From contig JAFDXY010000023.1 in assembly GCA_018267725.1 (NCBI GenBank), positions 32,654-96,653 on the forward strand: a DNA stretch of 64,000 nt, given 5' to 3'. Numbering within the stretch: the first letter of the stretch is position 1; every line of letters begins with the position of its first letter. Below the pieces are notes generated by a model. The model was not told the origin of the DNA, made no database searches, and saw only the letters and a program-made list of their open reading frames with translations. The position numbers were made by a program, and so were the translations under genes. Below are positions 52,729 to 61,181 of this stretch, piece after piece. This DNA comes from Bacteroidota bacterium. Lineage in GTDB: Bacteria; Bacteroidota; Bacteroidia; Chitinophagales; Chitinophagaceae.

Positions 52729-52904
52729 CGTCATTTCGAATGTAGAGAGAAATCTGCCCATTCTTAAAGTAACCAGATTGCCACATTGCTGCCGCTCCTC
52801 GCAATGACGGAAACGTCATTTCGAACGAAGAGAGAAATCTCACAATAATTTGCAAACAGATTTCTCGTTTCGCTCCGATATTCGAAGCTCCACTCGAAAT
52901 GACG
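52729..52904. repeat. Composite repeat R4 (mosaic of half-units)
   Basis: Four modules are strung together: CGTCATTTCGAATGTAGAG (52729), CAGATTGCCACATTGCTGCC up to CGCAATGACG (about 52772-52807), a second CGTCATTTCGAACGAAGAG (about 52813) and AGATTTCTCGTTTCGCTCC up to GAAATGACG (52858-52904). Each is a half-unit of the R1/R3 type, some in inverse orientation. The array fills the gap between the trxB promoter and the sigma-factor terminator, and has no coding frame. Confidence 0.75.
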
Positions 52905-52924
52905 ATATAAGTTGTACAAATAAA

Positions 52925-52954
52925 AAACCCTCTGATTTTTATATCAAAGGGTTT
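52925..52954 (-). terminator. Rho-independent terminator of the primary sigma-factor gene
   Basis: AAACCCTCTGA and TCAAAGGGTTT pair over 11 bp with one mismatch around an 8-nt loop, followed on the minus strand by TTTTTTATTTG. It lies 20 bp downstream of the stop codon. Confidence 0.75.
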
Positions 52955-52974
52955 ACAACTTTACCTAATAATTA

Positions 52975-53832
52975 CTATCCCAAATATGCTTTTAAAGCGT
53001 TGCTGTATCTTGCTTTTTGCAAACGCTTAATAGCTCTTTCTTTAATTTGGCGAATACGTTCTTTGGTTAAATCGTATTTCTGACCAATTTGTTCAATAGT
53101 TACGCCATTTTCGCCATCTAAACCAAAATAGGCATTTACAATTTCTGCTTCTCTTGGGCTTAATGATTTTAATACACGGCGAATTTCTTCACGAAGTGAA
53201 TCTTTCATTACATCATCATCTGTATCATCACTCCCTTCCAATAAATCTCCCATGGCAACATCTTCTGCTTCATGTACCGGAGCATCTAAAGAAGTGTGGC
53301 GTGTGTTACTTTGAAAAATGTTGTTAATTTCGGTTTCACTCATTTCTAAAATATCACTCAATTCTTCAGTACTTGGTTCGCGTTCGTGTTCTTGCTCAAA
53401 TGCCATATAGGCTTTATTGGCTTTATTGTAGGTACCAATTTTGTTTTGTGGTAAACGAACTAAACGACCTTGTTCTGCTAATGCCTGTAAAATAGATTGA
53501 CGAATCCACCAAACGGCATAAGAAATAAATTTGAAACCTTTTGTTTCATCAAAACGTTGTGCTGCTTTAATTAAACCAAGATTTCCTTCATTAATTAAAT
53601 CACTCAAGCTCAAACCCTGATGCTGGTACTGCTTTGCCACAGATACCACAAACCTCAGGTTGGCTTGTACCAACTTGTCCAACGCCCTTTGATTACCCAT
53701 TTTAATTTTCTGAGCCAATGTTGTTTCCTCTTCGGGAGTGATCATCGGAATTTTAGAAATTTCCTGCAGATACTTTTCTACGGCTTGAGAATCTCTGTTG
53801 GTAATCTGGGTTGCGATTTTGAGTTGCCTCAT
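52975..53832 (-). CDS. rpoD: RNA polymerase primary sigma factor (sigma-70, short Bacteroidota type)
   Basis: At 285 residues this is the short primary sigma of Bacteroidota, which lacks region 1.1 and the non-conserved insert. Region 1.2 is at about residues 15-45 (SRDSQ...YLQEISKIPMIT). Region 2 (about 55-110: RFVVSVAKQYQHQGLSLSDLINEGNLGLIKAAQRF, then FISYAVWWIRQSI) recognises the -7 element. Region 3 is about 115-195. Region 4 (about 228-280) contains the helix-turn-helix VTIEQIGQKYDLTKERIRQIKERA for the -33 element. It is known to direct the TTG/TAnnTTTG promoters seen across this window. It has its own terminator and probably its own promoter. Confidence 0.95.
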   Translation of the reverse strand: MRQLKIATQITNRDSQAVEKYLQEISKIPMITPEEETTLAQKIKMGNQRALDKLVQANLRFVVSVAKQYQHQGLSLSDLINEGNLGLIKAAQRFDETKGFKFISYAVWWIRQSILQALAEQGRLVRLPQNKIGTYNKANKAYMAFEQEHEREPSTEELSDILEMSETEINNIFQSNTRHTSLDAPVHEAEDVAMGDLLEGSDDTDDDVMKDSLREEIRRVLKSLSPREAEIVNAYFGLDGENGVTIEQIGQKYDLTKERIRQIKERAIKRLQKARYSNALKAYLG

Positions 53833-53932
53833 ACTGTTATGATTGCTTTTTGAATACGCTTATTAGACTGCTAAAGATTAACTTTTGTTGCACCAATTTA
53901 GTTAAAATTTATCCCCTTTTTATTAAGGGCTG

Positions 53933-53940
53933 CAAAAGTA
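53933..53940 (-). promoter_or_regulatory. -7 promoter element TACTTTTG of the sigma-factor gene
   Basis: TACTTTTG on the minus strand is identical to the rnpB -7 box. It lies about 100 bp upstream of the ATG. The 5' leader would contain a small CCCTT/AAGGG hairpin (about 53908-53930). The remaining bases to the divergent gene at 54114 hold nothing else recognisable. Confidence 0.45.
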
Positions 53941-54113
53941 AGCCACAATTATATATTAAACGAGTTTTTCTTTAATTTGTTATGAACATTACTAAATAAA
54001 ACCATATTTTATAGTTGATAGCAATAAAATAAGCATGAATAGTAATTGAAGTAGGCTTGTAACTTTAAGTATTGTAGAAGTTATTAGAAATGCAAATACT
54101 TACCTTCGCATGC

Positions 54114-55136
54114 ATGCAGCAACTAATAGATTTTAGGTCAGATACCGTTACCCGCCCATCTGCAGCTATGTTACAAACTATGTTTAATGCCAAAGTTGGA
54201 GATGATGTTTTTGGTGAAGACCCTTCGGTAAATGAATTAGAGAATATGACGGCCGAAATGTTTGGAATGGAAAGCGGGTTATTTTGCCCAAGTGGCACTA
54301 TGACCAACCAAATTGCCATTAAAGTGCACACACAACCCGGAGATGAAGTTATTTGTGATAAGATGAGCCATATTTATCAATATGAAGGTGGTGGAATAGC
54401 CTTTAATAGCCTGTGTTCCTCAAAATTAATAGATGGGAATAAAGGAAGAATTACTGCGGAACAAGTTAAATTAGCCATCAACCCTACTGATATTCATAAA
54501 CCCGAAAGTAAATTAGTTTCTTTAGAAAACACTGTTAATAGAGGCGGGGGAAGTTGTTATGATTATGCTGATATTCAGCAAATAAAAAAAGTTTGTTTGC
54601 AAAATAATTTGAAATATCATTTAGATGGAGCAAGGCTTTTTAATGCCTTAGTTGCTAAGAATGAAACGCCTAAACAATATGGAGAAATTTTTGATTCTAT
54701 TTCAATTTGTTTAAGTAAAGGCTTAGGCACTCCGTTAGGAAGTGTTTTAATAGGCAAAAAAGAATTTATTAAAAAAGCAAGAAGAGTTAGAAAAGTTTTT
54801 GGTGGCGGAATGAGGCAAGCAGGTTTTATGGCTGCTGCCGGTATTTTTGCTTTGCAAAATAATATTGAAAGATTAGCAACCGATCATTTACATGCACAAC
54901 AAATTGCCGCTGCATTAAAAAATAAAGATTTTGTTGGCGAAATACTACCTGTTGAAACCAATATTATTATTTGTGAAATAAAAGGTAAGTACACCGCCAA
55001 AGAATTTTCAGAAAAAATGAAAGAACAAAACATTTTGTTTTTTGCTATTTCGCCAACGCAAATAAGAATGGTATTGCATTTAGATATTGCTAAAGAAATG
55101 GTTGAAGCTACTGTTCGAGCCATTAATAAATTGTAA
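54114..55136 (+). CDS. ltaE: Low-specificity L-threonine aldolase
   Basis: This PLP enzyme cleaves L-threonine to glycine and acetaldehyde. The ATG at 54114 (MQQLIDFRSDTVTRPS) is chosen because family members begin there; an ATG at 54090 would add eight residues. FRSDTVTRPSAAML, GTMTNQIAIKVH, YHLDGARLFNA and the PLP-binding Lys202 in LSKGLGTPLGSVL are all present, as is RRVRKVFGGGMRQAG. The length (340 residues) is usual. A TACCTTCG box ends only six bases before the ATG, suggesting a leaderless or very short-leader mRNA. It is followed by pgi 9 bp downstream. Confidence 0.92.
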   Translation: MQQLIDFRSDTVTRPSAAMLQTMFNAKVGDDVFGEDPSVNELENMTAEMFGMESGLFCPSGTMTNQIAIKVHTQPGDEVICDKMSHIYQYEGGGIAFNSLCSSKLIDGNKGRITAEQVKLAINPTDIHKPESKLVSLENTVNRGGGSCYDYADIQQIKKVCLQNNLKYHLDGARLFNALVAKNETPKQYGEIFDSISICLSKGLGTPLGSVLIGKKEFIKKARRVRKVFGGGMRQAGFMAAAGIFALQNNIERLATDHLHAQQIAAALKNKDFVGEILPVETNIIICEIKGKYTAKEFSEKMKEQNILFFAISPTQIRMVLHLDIAKEMVEATVRAINKL

Positions 55137-55145
55137 AAAAATAAT

Positions 55146-56801
55146 ATGTTATCAAAAATAAATCCTACTACAACACAAGCTTGGTTTTTGTTAAAAAAGC
55201 ATTATGAAGATGAAATGAGCCGTAAACACATGAAAAATTTGTTTGCTGCAGATGCTGAGAGATTTAATAAATTTTCTATCCAAAACGCAGATATTCTTTT
55301 TGATTATTCTAAAAATATCATCAACGAAAAAACCTTACAACTACTCTTACAATTAGCAGAAGAATGTAAATTAAAAGATGCAATTCACGCCATGTTTGCA
55401 GGAATTAAAATTAATGAAACCGAACACCGCTCTGTATTGCATACGGCATTAAGAAATTTTTCAGACACTTCTATTTTAGTTGATGGAAAAGATATAATGC
55501 CACAAGTAAAAAAAGTGCAAACGCACATGAAAAACTTTTGTCAAGAAATACATAGTGGCAAATGGAAAGGATATTCTGGAAAGAAAATAAAATACATTGT
55601 AAACATTGGTATTGGTGGAAGCGATTTAGGACCCGTAATGGTTACAGAAGCTTTAAAACCATATTGGATACAAGGCATTGAAACTTATTTTGTAAGTAAT
55701 GTTGATGGAACACATATTGCAGAAACATTAAAAAAAGTTACTCCCGAAGAAACATTGTTTTTAGTTGCATCTAAAACATTTACTACGCAAGAAACCATGA
55801 CCAACGCACACACAGCACGTGCATGGTTTTTAAAAACAGCAACCGACGAAAAGTATATTGCTAAACACTTTGCAGCATTAAGTACTAACGAGAAAGAAGT
55901 AACAAAATTTGGTATTGATAAAGCAAATATGTTTGAGTTTTGGGATTGGGTTGGCGGGAGATATTCTTTATGGAGTGCCATTGGTTTATCTATTGCACTA
56001 ACAGTTGGCTATGAAAATTTTGAAACTTTATTAAAAGGTGCTTACACAATTGATGAACACTTTAGAACAGAAAAATTTAATAAAAATATTCCCGTTTTAA
56101 TGGCATTAATAAGTTTATGGTATATAAATTTTTTTAATGCACAAAGCGAAGCCATTTTGCCTTACGATCAATATATGCACCGTTTTGCAGCATACTTTCA
56201 ACAAGGCAATATGGAAAGCAATGGAAAAAGTGCAGATAGAAGTGGAAATTATACGGACTATTCAACAGGTCCCGTTATTTGGGGAGAACCGGGCACTAAT
56301 GGGCAACACGCATTTTATCAATTAATTCATCAAGGCACCTTAACTATTCCATGTGATTTTATTGCACCTGCTATTAGTCATAATCCAATTGGCGATCATC
56401 ATGTAAAACTACTTTCAAACTTTTTTGCACAAACAGAAGCTTTAATGAATGGCAAAACAGAAAAAGAAGTAAAAGAAGAATTAACCAAAGCCGGATTAAA
56501 TGATGATGAAATAAAAAAACTTACGCCGTATAAAATTTTTGAAGGAAACAAACCCACCAATTCTTTTCTTGTAAAAGAAATTACACCTTATACATTAGGT
56601 AATTTAATTGCAATGTATGAGCATAAAATTTTTGTGCAAGGAGTTATATGGAACATTTTTAGTTTTGACCAATGGGGTGTTGAATTAGGAAAACAATTAG
56701 CAGGAAAAATTTTGCCTGAATTAGTTACCGAAAATTCTGTTACAAGTCACGATAGTTCAACTAACGGTTTAATTAATGCATTTAAAAAAATGCGTATATA
56801 A
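55146..56801 (+). CDS. pgi: Glucose-6-phosphate isomerase
   Basis: Pgi interconverts glucose-6-phosphate and fructose-6-phosphate in glycolysis. [13 protein letters not shown] (about residues 154-166) binds the phosphate, [13 protein letters not shown] (about 205-217) is the second phosphate site, and [20 protein letters not shown] (about 263-282) is signature 1. [17 protein letters not shown] (about 503-519) is signature 2 and contains the catalytic Lys. The protein has 551 residues, similar to the E. coli enzyme. Its stop shares one base with the start of the next gene (TAATG), so the two are translationally coupled, and it is probably in one operon with ltaE. Confidence 0.96.
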   Translation: MLSKINPTTTQAWFLLKKHYEDEMSRKHMKNLFAADAERFNKFSIQNADILFDYSKNIINEKTLQLLLQLAEECKLKDAIHAMFAGIKINETEHRSVLHTALRNFSDTSILVDGKDIMPQVKKVQTHMKNFCQEIHSGKWKGYSGKKIKYIVNIGIGGSDLGPVMVTEALKPYWIQGIETYFVSNVDGTHIAETLKKVTPEETLFLVASKTFTTQETMTNAHTARAWFLKTATDEKYIAKHFAALSTNEKEVTKFGIDKANMFEFWDWVGGRYSLWSAIGLSIALTVGYENFETLLKGAYTIDEHFRTEKFNKNIPVLMALISLWYINFFNAQSEAILPYDQYMHRFAAYFQQGNMESNGKSADRSGNYTDYSTGPVIWGEPGTNGQHAFYQLIHQGTLTIPCDFIAPAISHNPIGDHHVKLLSNFFAQTEALMNGKTEKEVKEELTKAGLNDDEIKKLTPYKIFEGNKPTNSFLVKEITPYTLGNLIAMYEHKIFVQGVIWNIFSFDQWGVELGKQLAGKILPELVTENSVTSHDSSTNGLINAFKKMRI

Positions 56802-57289
56802 TGCAATCTGTTATAATACGAGAAATTAAGCTTGAAGATAATGCTGCTATTGCAAAAATTATTCGCAATGCATTAGAAGAATTTAAAGCAAACAAACCAG
56901 GTACTGTTTATTACGATGCTACTACAGATAATCTTTTTCAGTTATTTCAATCAACTATTAAAAGCAAATATTTTATTGTTGAAAAAAATGGTGAAGTTGT
57001 TGGTGGTGGCGGTATTTACCCAACAAAAGGGTTAGATAACAATACTTGCGAATTTGTAAAAATGTATTTAGCAAAACAAGCAAGAGGCTTGGGTTTAGGA
57101 AAGATGATTATTGAAAAATGTTTGCAAACAGCTAAAGAAAACGGTTACAAAAAAGTTTATTTAGAAAGTATGCCCGAACTAAAAAATGCTCTTATTGTTT
57201 ATGAAAAACTTGGGTTTAAATATTTAGATAAACCATTAGGCAATAGCGGCCATTGCGGTTGTGATTTGTGGATGCTTAAAAATATATAG
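56801..57289 (+). CDS. GNAT-family N-acetyltransferase
   Basis: The 162-residue GCN5-related acetyltransferase shows motif A, CEFVKMYLAKQARGLGLGKMIIEKCL, at about residues 85-110, with the acetyl-CoA-binding R-x-x-G-x-G/A segment. VYLESMPELKNALIVYEKLGFKYL (about 125-148) is motif B. The N-terminal IREIKLEDNAAIAKIIRN is typical of these proteins. The substrate, small molecule or protein, is not known. It overlaps the pgi stop and ends an operon that meets a convergent gene after 7 bp. Confidence 0.85.
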   Translation: MQSVIIREIKLEDNAAIAKIIRNALEEFKANKPGTVYYDATTDNLFQLFQSTIKSKYFIVEKNGEVVGGGGIYPTKGLDNNTCEFVKMYLAKQARGLGLGKMIIEKCLQTAKENGYKKVYLESMPELKNALIVYEKLGFKYLDKPLGNSGHCGCDLWMLKNI

Positions 57290-57296
57290 ATTATTT

Positions 57297-58166
57297 TTAA
57301 TAATAACTTCTTGTTCTTCTTCCTGCAAATGGATTACCCCTTCCAAACAAATTTAAATCTGGTATTTTAAAAGAAACAGTTGCCTGAAAACTATAGTAAA
57401 TATCTTTACTACCTGGGTTACCTCTGGCACGAAAATTATTATAAGTAGGATCGTCTTTGCTTGAAGTAATATTTGCTCTGTACGAAAGTGCTGCTGCTTC
57501 ATTTTGACCTGCTGCTAATAATGCAGCGGTGGCATAAGTACTACTGCTAACATCATCTAAATAATCTGTAAACAAAAACCGATAATTAAATTCGAAACCA
57601 ACAGCAACGTTTTCAGAAACTTCGTAACGTACACCAAAACCTATTGGGATATTTAGTTGTAGTCTATGATAAGGTGAGGGGTACCCGCCTCCTGTTAAAT
57701 ATTGCCCTTCTGTTCCTATATCATGCAAACTAACTTTGTTTCCATTGTCATCAATCGTAGTTGGGTTGAAATGGAAAATACTTAATCCTCCAAATACATA
57801 CGGCACTATATTGTAAACATCTCTATCTAAAAAATCATATTCTGCCATTGCAGAAACTTCCCAAACAAAACTTTTAAAATTAAGATTTCTTGCTCGCAAA
57901 TCGGCACGTGGAGATAATTTATCATCTCCTCTAACAGAAAGAAGTGATACATTTAATCTTGCTCTTAATTGTTGTTTAATATCGTAGGTTGCTCCAAAAC
58001 TAAATGCAACAGAAGACTGTTTAAAAATAGGAGCACCTTGTATAAGATCGCCCAAGTATGCACTTGCACCTAAGCCGGCTGTAAATCTTAATTCATCTTG
58101 TGCTTTAGCAAATACAGATAAAGCACTAAATAAGCTAACAAAAAAGTATTTGCTTAATTGCTTCAT
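57297..58166 (-). CDS. DUF6089-family outer-membrane barrel, PorG-like
   Basis: The ATG at 58166 gives a signal peptide (MKQLSKYFFVSLFSALSVFAKAQ, cut after KAQ) and about 289 residues. The mature N-terminus DELRFTAGLGASAYLGDLIQG is typical of DUF6089 proteins, a family in which the T9SS component PorG is placed, to my recollection. Eight or more amphipathic beta strands follow, ending SFQATVSFKIPDLNLFGRGNPF. As T9SS cargo proteins are abundant in this window, a role in type IX secretion is plausible but not shown. It converges on the acetyltransferase gene. Confidence 0.72.
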   Translation of the reverse strand: MKQLSKYFFVSLFSALSVFAKAQDELRFTAGLGASAYLGDLIQGAPIFKQSSVAFSFGATYDIKQQLRARLNVSLLSVRGDDKLSPRADLRARNLNFKSFVWEVSAMAEYDFLDRDVYNIVPYVFGGLSIFHFNPTTIDDNGNKVSLHDIGTEGQYLTGGGYPSPYHRLQLNIPIGFGVRYEVSENVAVGFEFNYRFLFTDYLDDVSSSTYATAALLAAGQNEAAALSYRANITSSKDDPTYNNFRARGNPGSKDIYYSFQATVSFKIPDLNLFGRGNPFAGRRTRSYY

Positions 58167-58227
58167 GTGGTAAAAATAGGGCAAAAAATGGAAAGAATTT
58201 AAAATACATAAAATTTCAGTAGCAAAA

Positions 58228-59232
58228 TTATATAGCTGCTATTTTCATTACCATTTCTTTTAATAAATCTGCATCATCTGTTCCTGCATCTTTTACTCCT
58301 ATACTTCTTAAATTGTAGTGATGTAAGAGTAGTAAAATTTTTTCTATTCCGGCATATTTGTAAATATTTAATGCAGCCATATAATCTTTTAAAAAATAAG
58401 TATTGTTTAACCCAATGATAGATGCAATGGTTTTTTCATCATTTGTTCCGGCTCCGGTAATCATATATACTTTGCTGAAAAAATTATATAAGGCAGGTAT
58501 AATTTGTTGAATGGATGCGGCCTTTGGGTTTGCTTTAAAATATTGAATAATGCGTATAGCTTTTGCAATATTTTTTTTTGCTAATGCATCGTGCAACTCA
58601 AATACATTGTATTCTTTACTTACGCCAATATAATTTTCAATATCATCTTCTGTTATATTTTTTCTACCGTTTAAATTAATGGTTAGTTTTTCTATTTCGT
58701 TTTTAATTCTTGTTAAATCGTTTCCTATATGCTCAACTAAAAGCAGCAAAGCTTTTTGAGTTATGGTTAATCCTGTGGCTTTAATAATATTGTTTGTCCA
58801 TTCGGGTAATTGGTTATCGTATAATTTTTTTGTTGTTAAAACTTCTCCTTTTGCTTTTATTGCTTTAGCAAATTTTGTTCTTGCATCTATTTTTTTTTCT
58901 TTATAAGATATAATAAAAATTGTTGATGCTAAAGGGCTAACAATGTATGGTTCTAATTTTTCAATATCACGCATTTGTTGAGCTTCTTTTAATAAAACCA
59001 CTTGTTTATCTGCAAACATTGGATACCTTCTGCAAGCATTAATTACAGTTGTCCATTCTGTATCTTTTCCGTAAAAAACAATTAAATTAAATTCTGCTTC
59101 GGTTTCGGTTAAAATGTTATGTTCGGCATATTGCACTATTTCATCAATAAAAAAAGGCTCCTCTCCTTCTAACCAATACAATGGTTTAAAGTTTCCTTTC
59201 TTCCAATCTAATATAATTTTTTCAGTACTCAT
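58228..59232 (-). CDS. holA: DNA polymerase III subunit delta
   Basis: HolA is the clamp-loader subunit that opens the beta clamp. The 334-residue protein starts KIILDWKKGNFKPLYWLEGEEPFFIDEIVQY (about 5-34), typical of delta, and has SPLASTIFIISYKEKKIDARTKFAKAI (about 97-123). The AAA+ lid region ENYIGVSKEYNVFELHDALAKKN (about 203-225) and C-terminal helical domain follow. The sensor and Walker motifs are degenerate, as usual for delta. It is co-directional with the DUF6089 gene and about 60 bp upstream of it. Confidence 0.9.
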   Translation of the reverse strand: MSTEKIILDWKKGNFKPLYWLEGEEPFFIDEIVQYAEHNILTETEAEFNLIVFYGKDTEWTTVINACRRYPMFADKQVVLLKEAQQMRDIEKLEPYIVSPLASTIFIISYKEKKIDARTKFAKAIKAKGEVLTTKKLYDNQLPEWTNNIIKATGLTITQKALLLLVEHIGNDLTRIKNEIEKLTINLNGRKNITEDDIENYIGVSKEYNVFELHDALAKKNIAKAIRIIQYFKANPKAASIQQIIPALYNFFSKVYMITGAGTNDEKTIASIIGLNNTYFLKDYMAALNIYKYAGIEKILLLLHHYNLRSIGVKDAGTDDADLLKEMVMKIAAI

Positions 59233-59286
59233 TTTACAAATGTGAATGAAAGAATTAATGCTCTCAAAAATTTGCTGAAAAAGTTG

Positions 59287-60000
59287 TTAAGATACTATTG
59301 TGATATTGTTGTTTGAAAGTAAAGGTTTGTTATGGTAACGAAGTATAATGTTAGCTGTTGTAACAATATCTCTTTGGCAATATTCAACAATTCGTTGTAA
59401 ATTATTTTCTTCGTAATAAACTTGCTGCACCATGCTTCCGTCAATATCGGTTTTTGATGTAGGAACATTTAAAACATTTGCCAATAAGTTGAGTGATATG
59501 AAGTTTTTATTGTCTCCAAATTTCCACCAGTTTAAAGTATCAAGCATTTTTGTTTCCCATGGTTTTTTATCGTGCAGTTGTAAATATTCGGGCAAATTAA
59601 TCTGATTTATTAATGCTCTGCGGCAGATGTACGGAATATCAAACTCTTTAATGTTATGGCCTGCAAATTGAAATTGTTTGTTTTGTTTATGCATCTTTCC
59701 ACAAATTTCAAAAAAAGTGGTTAAAATATTTTGTTCATCAGTATTGTAAAAACTTTTAATTCTTAATTGCAAATTATGTTGCTCATCTACAGTAAAAACA
59801 GCCGTAGATATACATATTATTTTACCAAACTCTGCCAAAATACCTGCTTTTTTATGATAAGCTTCTGACGCATCAAAATTTTCTGGCATAGTTTTGGAAA
59901 TTTTATCGCACCAGAGACCCTGCCATTCAGTATTTAACAGATTAAAACTTTTGTACTGAGGTACGGTTTCTATATCAATCAACAATAAATCTGTTAGCAT
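59287..60000 (-). CDS. Predicted 3'-5' exonuclease (PolB-exonuclease-like, DEDDy)
   Basis: The 237-residue RNase H-fold protein has LLLIDIETVPQYKSF (Asp9, Glu11) as ExoI. FAGHNIKEFDIPYICRRALI (Asp about 119-121) is ExoII, and EYCQRDIVTTANIILRY (Tyr and Asp about 207-212) is ExoIII. These match the DEDDy exonuclease arrangement of the DNA_pol_B_exo2 family (PF10108). It is a stand-alone proofreading-type domain in DNA repair or RNA processing, with the substrate unknown. It is 54 bp upstream of holA on the same strand, so one transcript is possible. Confidence 0.8.
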   Translation of the reverse strand: MLTDLLLIDIETVPQYKSFNLLNTEWQGLWCDKISKTMPENFDASEAYHKKAGILAEFGKIICISTAVFTVDEQHNLQLRIKSFYNTDEQNILTTFFEICGKMHKQNKQFQFAGHNIKEFDIPYICRRALINQINLPEYLQLHDKKPWETKMLDTLNWWKFGDNKNFISLNLLANVLNVPTSKTDIDGSMVQQVYYEENNLQRIVEYCQRDIVTTANIILRYHNKPLLSNNNITIVS

Positions 60001-60045
60001 AACCGTTATGTTTAATTTTATTTACACAATTTAAACTTTTTTCAC

Positions 60046-60075
60046 TTATATAACAACAGCGTTTCAGTTATATAA
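60046..60075. promoter_or_regulatory. Perfect 9-bp dyad in a divergent promoter region
   Basis: TTATATAAC (60046-60054) and GTTATATAA (60067-60075) are exact inverted copies separated by 12 bp. The dyad lies between the divergent exonuclease and coiled-coil membrane-protein genes and could be an operator. Its centre-to-centre spacing is 21 bp, two helical turns. Confidence 0.35.
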
Positions 60076-60131
60076 AAAAAATCACAATACATTATCAATA
60101 AACTTTCTTAACTATAAATAAAAAACACAAA

Positions 60132-61097
60132 ATGGACTACAATTCAACACAGCAAAAAGACAACAGAAAAACTATTTACGCCATATTAATTGCTGCATTG
60201 GTACTTACTTGGGGCTATATAATTTATTTAAAAAGCCAGAATAAACAAGAAGTTGTAACTATTACAACCGAAAAAGCAGCAGTAATTACTTCGAGAGATT
60301 CGCTTAAAGCTGCATTTGATAATATTGAAGTAAAAGCAGATTCTCTTACAAACTCTAACGTTCAATTACAAGGGTCGTTGGCAGAAAAAAACAGCGAAAT
60401 ATTAAAATTAAAAAGTGGAATAAGAAATATTCTAAATAAAAAAAATGCTACAGATGATGAGTTAAAACAAGCCAAAGCAATGATTAAAGATTTGAATGAT
60501 AAAGTTGATGGCTTACTTGCAGAAGTAAATAAATTAAAAGGCGAGAATGCAGAACTTACCGCATCAAACCAACAATTAAACACAGAAAAAACACAACTTA
60601 CTACCGATAAGAAAAACTTAGAAACCAATCTTAATAACACACAAAGTGAAAATAAAAAATTGGCAGATAAAGTTGATGTTGCTACAACATTGCATGCCTC
60701 AAACATTGGCGTAACAGCAGTTACCATAAAAAGTAACGGAAAAGAAAAAGAAACATCTAAAGCAAAAAAAGCCGATATGTTTGTTATTGGGTGTGTGTTA
60801 GATGAAAACAGAATTACGCCAAGCGGAACAAAAGTTTTATATGTATGTGTATTCAATCCTAACGGCTCTCCCTCAGGCACAGAAGGCACATTTACAACAC
60901 GCGAAGGAGAAACAAAACCATACACTAACAGAGTAGAAGTAAATTATGAACAAGGTAAAACAATACCTGTTAGTTTTAATTGGAAACCCGGCGAACATTT
61001 TGAAAGCGGAGAATATAAAATTGAAATTTATAACAACGGTTTTAAAATTGGTGAAGGAAGAAAAACTTTGAAAAAAAGCGGCTTTTTAGGATTATAA
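60132..61097 (+). CDS. Membrane-anchored coiled-coil protein with C-terminal beta domain
   Basis: I do not recognise a specific family. The 321-residue protein has a cytoplasmic 12-residue start, a TM helix (about 14-33, TIYAILIAALVLTWGYIIYL) and a long coiled coil (about 45-180, with heptads in NKLKGENAELTASNQQLNTEK). A C-terminal globular part (about 190-321) contains DMFVIGCVLDENRITPSGTKVLYVCVFNPNG and FNWKPGEHFESGEYKIEIYNNG, which looks like a beta sandwich. It could be an envelope sensor or tether. A clear terminator follows, then the histidine kinase gene. A link between them is possible but unsupported. Confidence 0.65.
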   Translation: MDYNSTQQKDNRKTIYAILIAALVLTWGYIIYLKSQNKQEVVTITTEKAAVITSRDSLKAAFDNIEVKADSLTNSNVQLQGSLAEKNSEILKLKSGIRNILNKKNATDDELKQAKAMIKDLNDKVDGLLAEVNKLKGENAELTASNQQLNTEKTQLTTDKKNLETNLNNTQSENKKLADKVDVATTLHASNIGVTAVTIKSNGKEKETSKAKKADMFVIGCVLDENRITPSGTKVLYVCVFNPNGSPSGTEGTFTTREGETKPYTNRVEVNYEQGKTIPVSFNWKPGEHFESGEYKIEIYNNGFKIGEGRKTLKKSGFLGL

Positions 61098-61126
61098 TTT
61101 TTCGTTATATCTTAATTTATAAAACT

Positions 61127-61154
61127 AAGCTCTGCAATTAATTATGCAGGGCTT
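61127..61154 (+). terminator. Rho-independent terminator after the coiled-coil protein gene
   Basis: AAGCTCTGCA and TGCAGGGCTT pair over 10 bp with one G-T pair around an 8-nt loop, followed by TTATTTTG. It lies 30 bp after the stop and separates the gene from the histidine kinase gene. Confidence 0.75.
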
Positions 61155-61181
61155 TTATTTTGTACACCTTATCTTTATTTA

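Noticed and set aside
60362..60925. 187-codon frame antisense to the coiled-coil protein gene
   Set aside because: It is a Phe/Ser-rich mirror of a Lys/Glu-rich coiled coil with no start context or motif.
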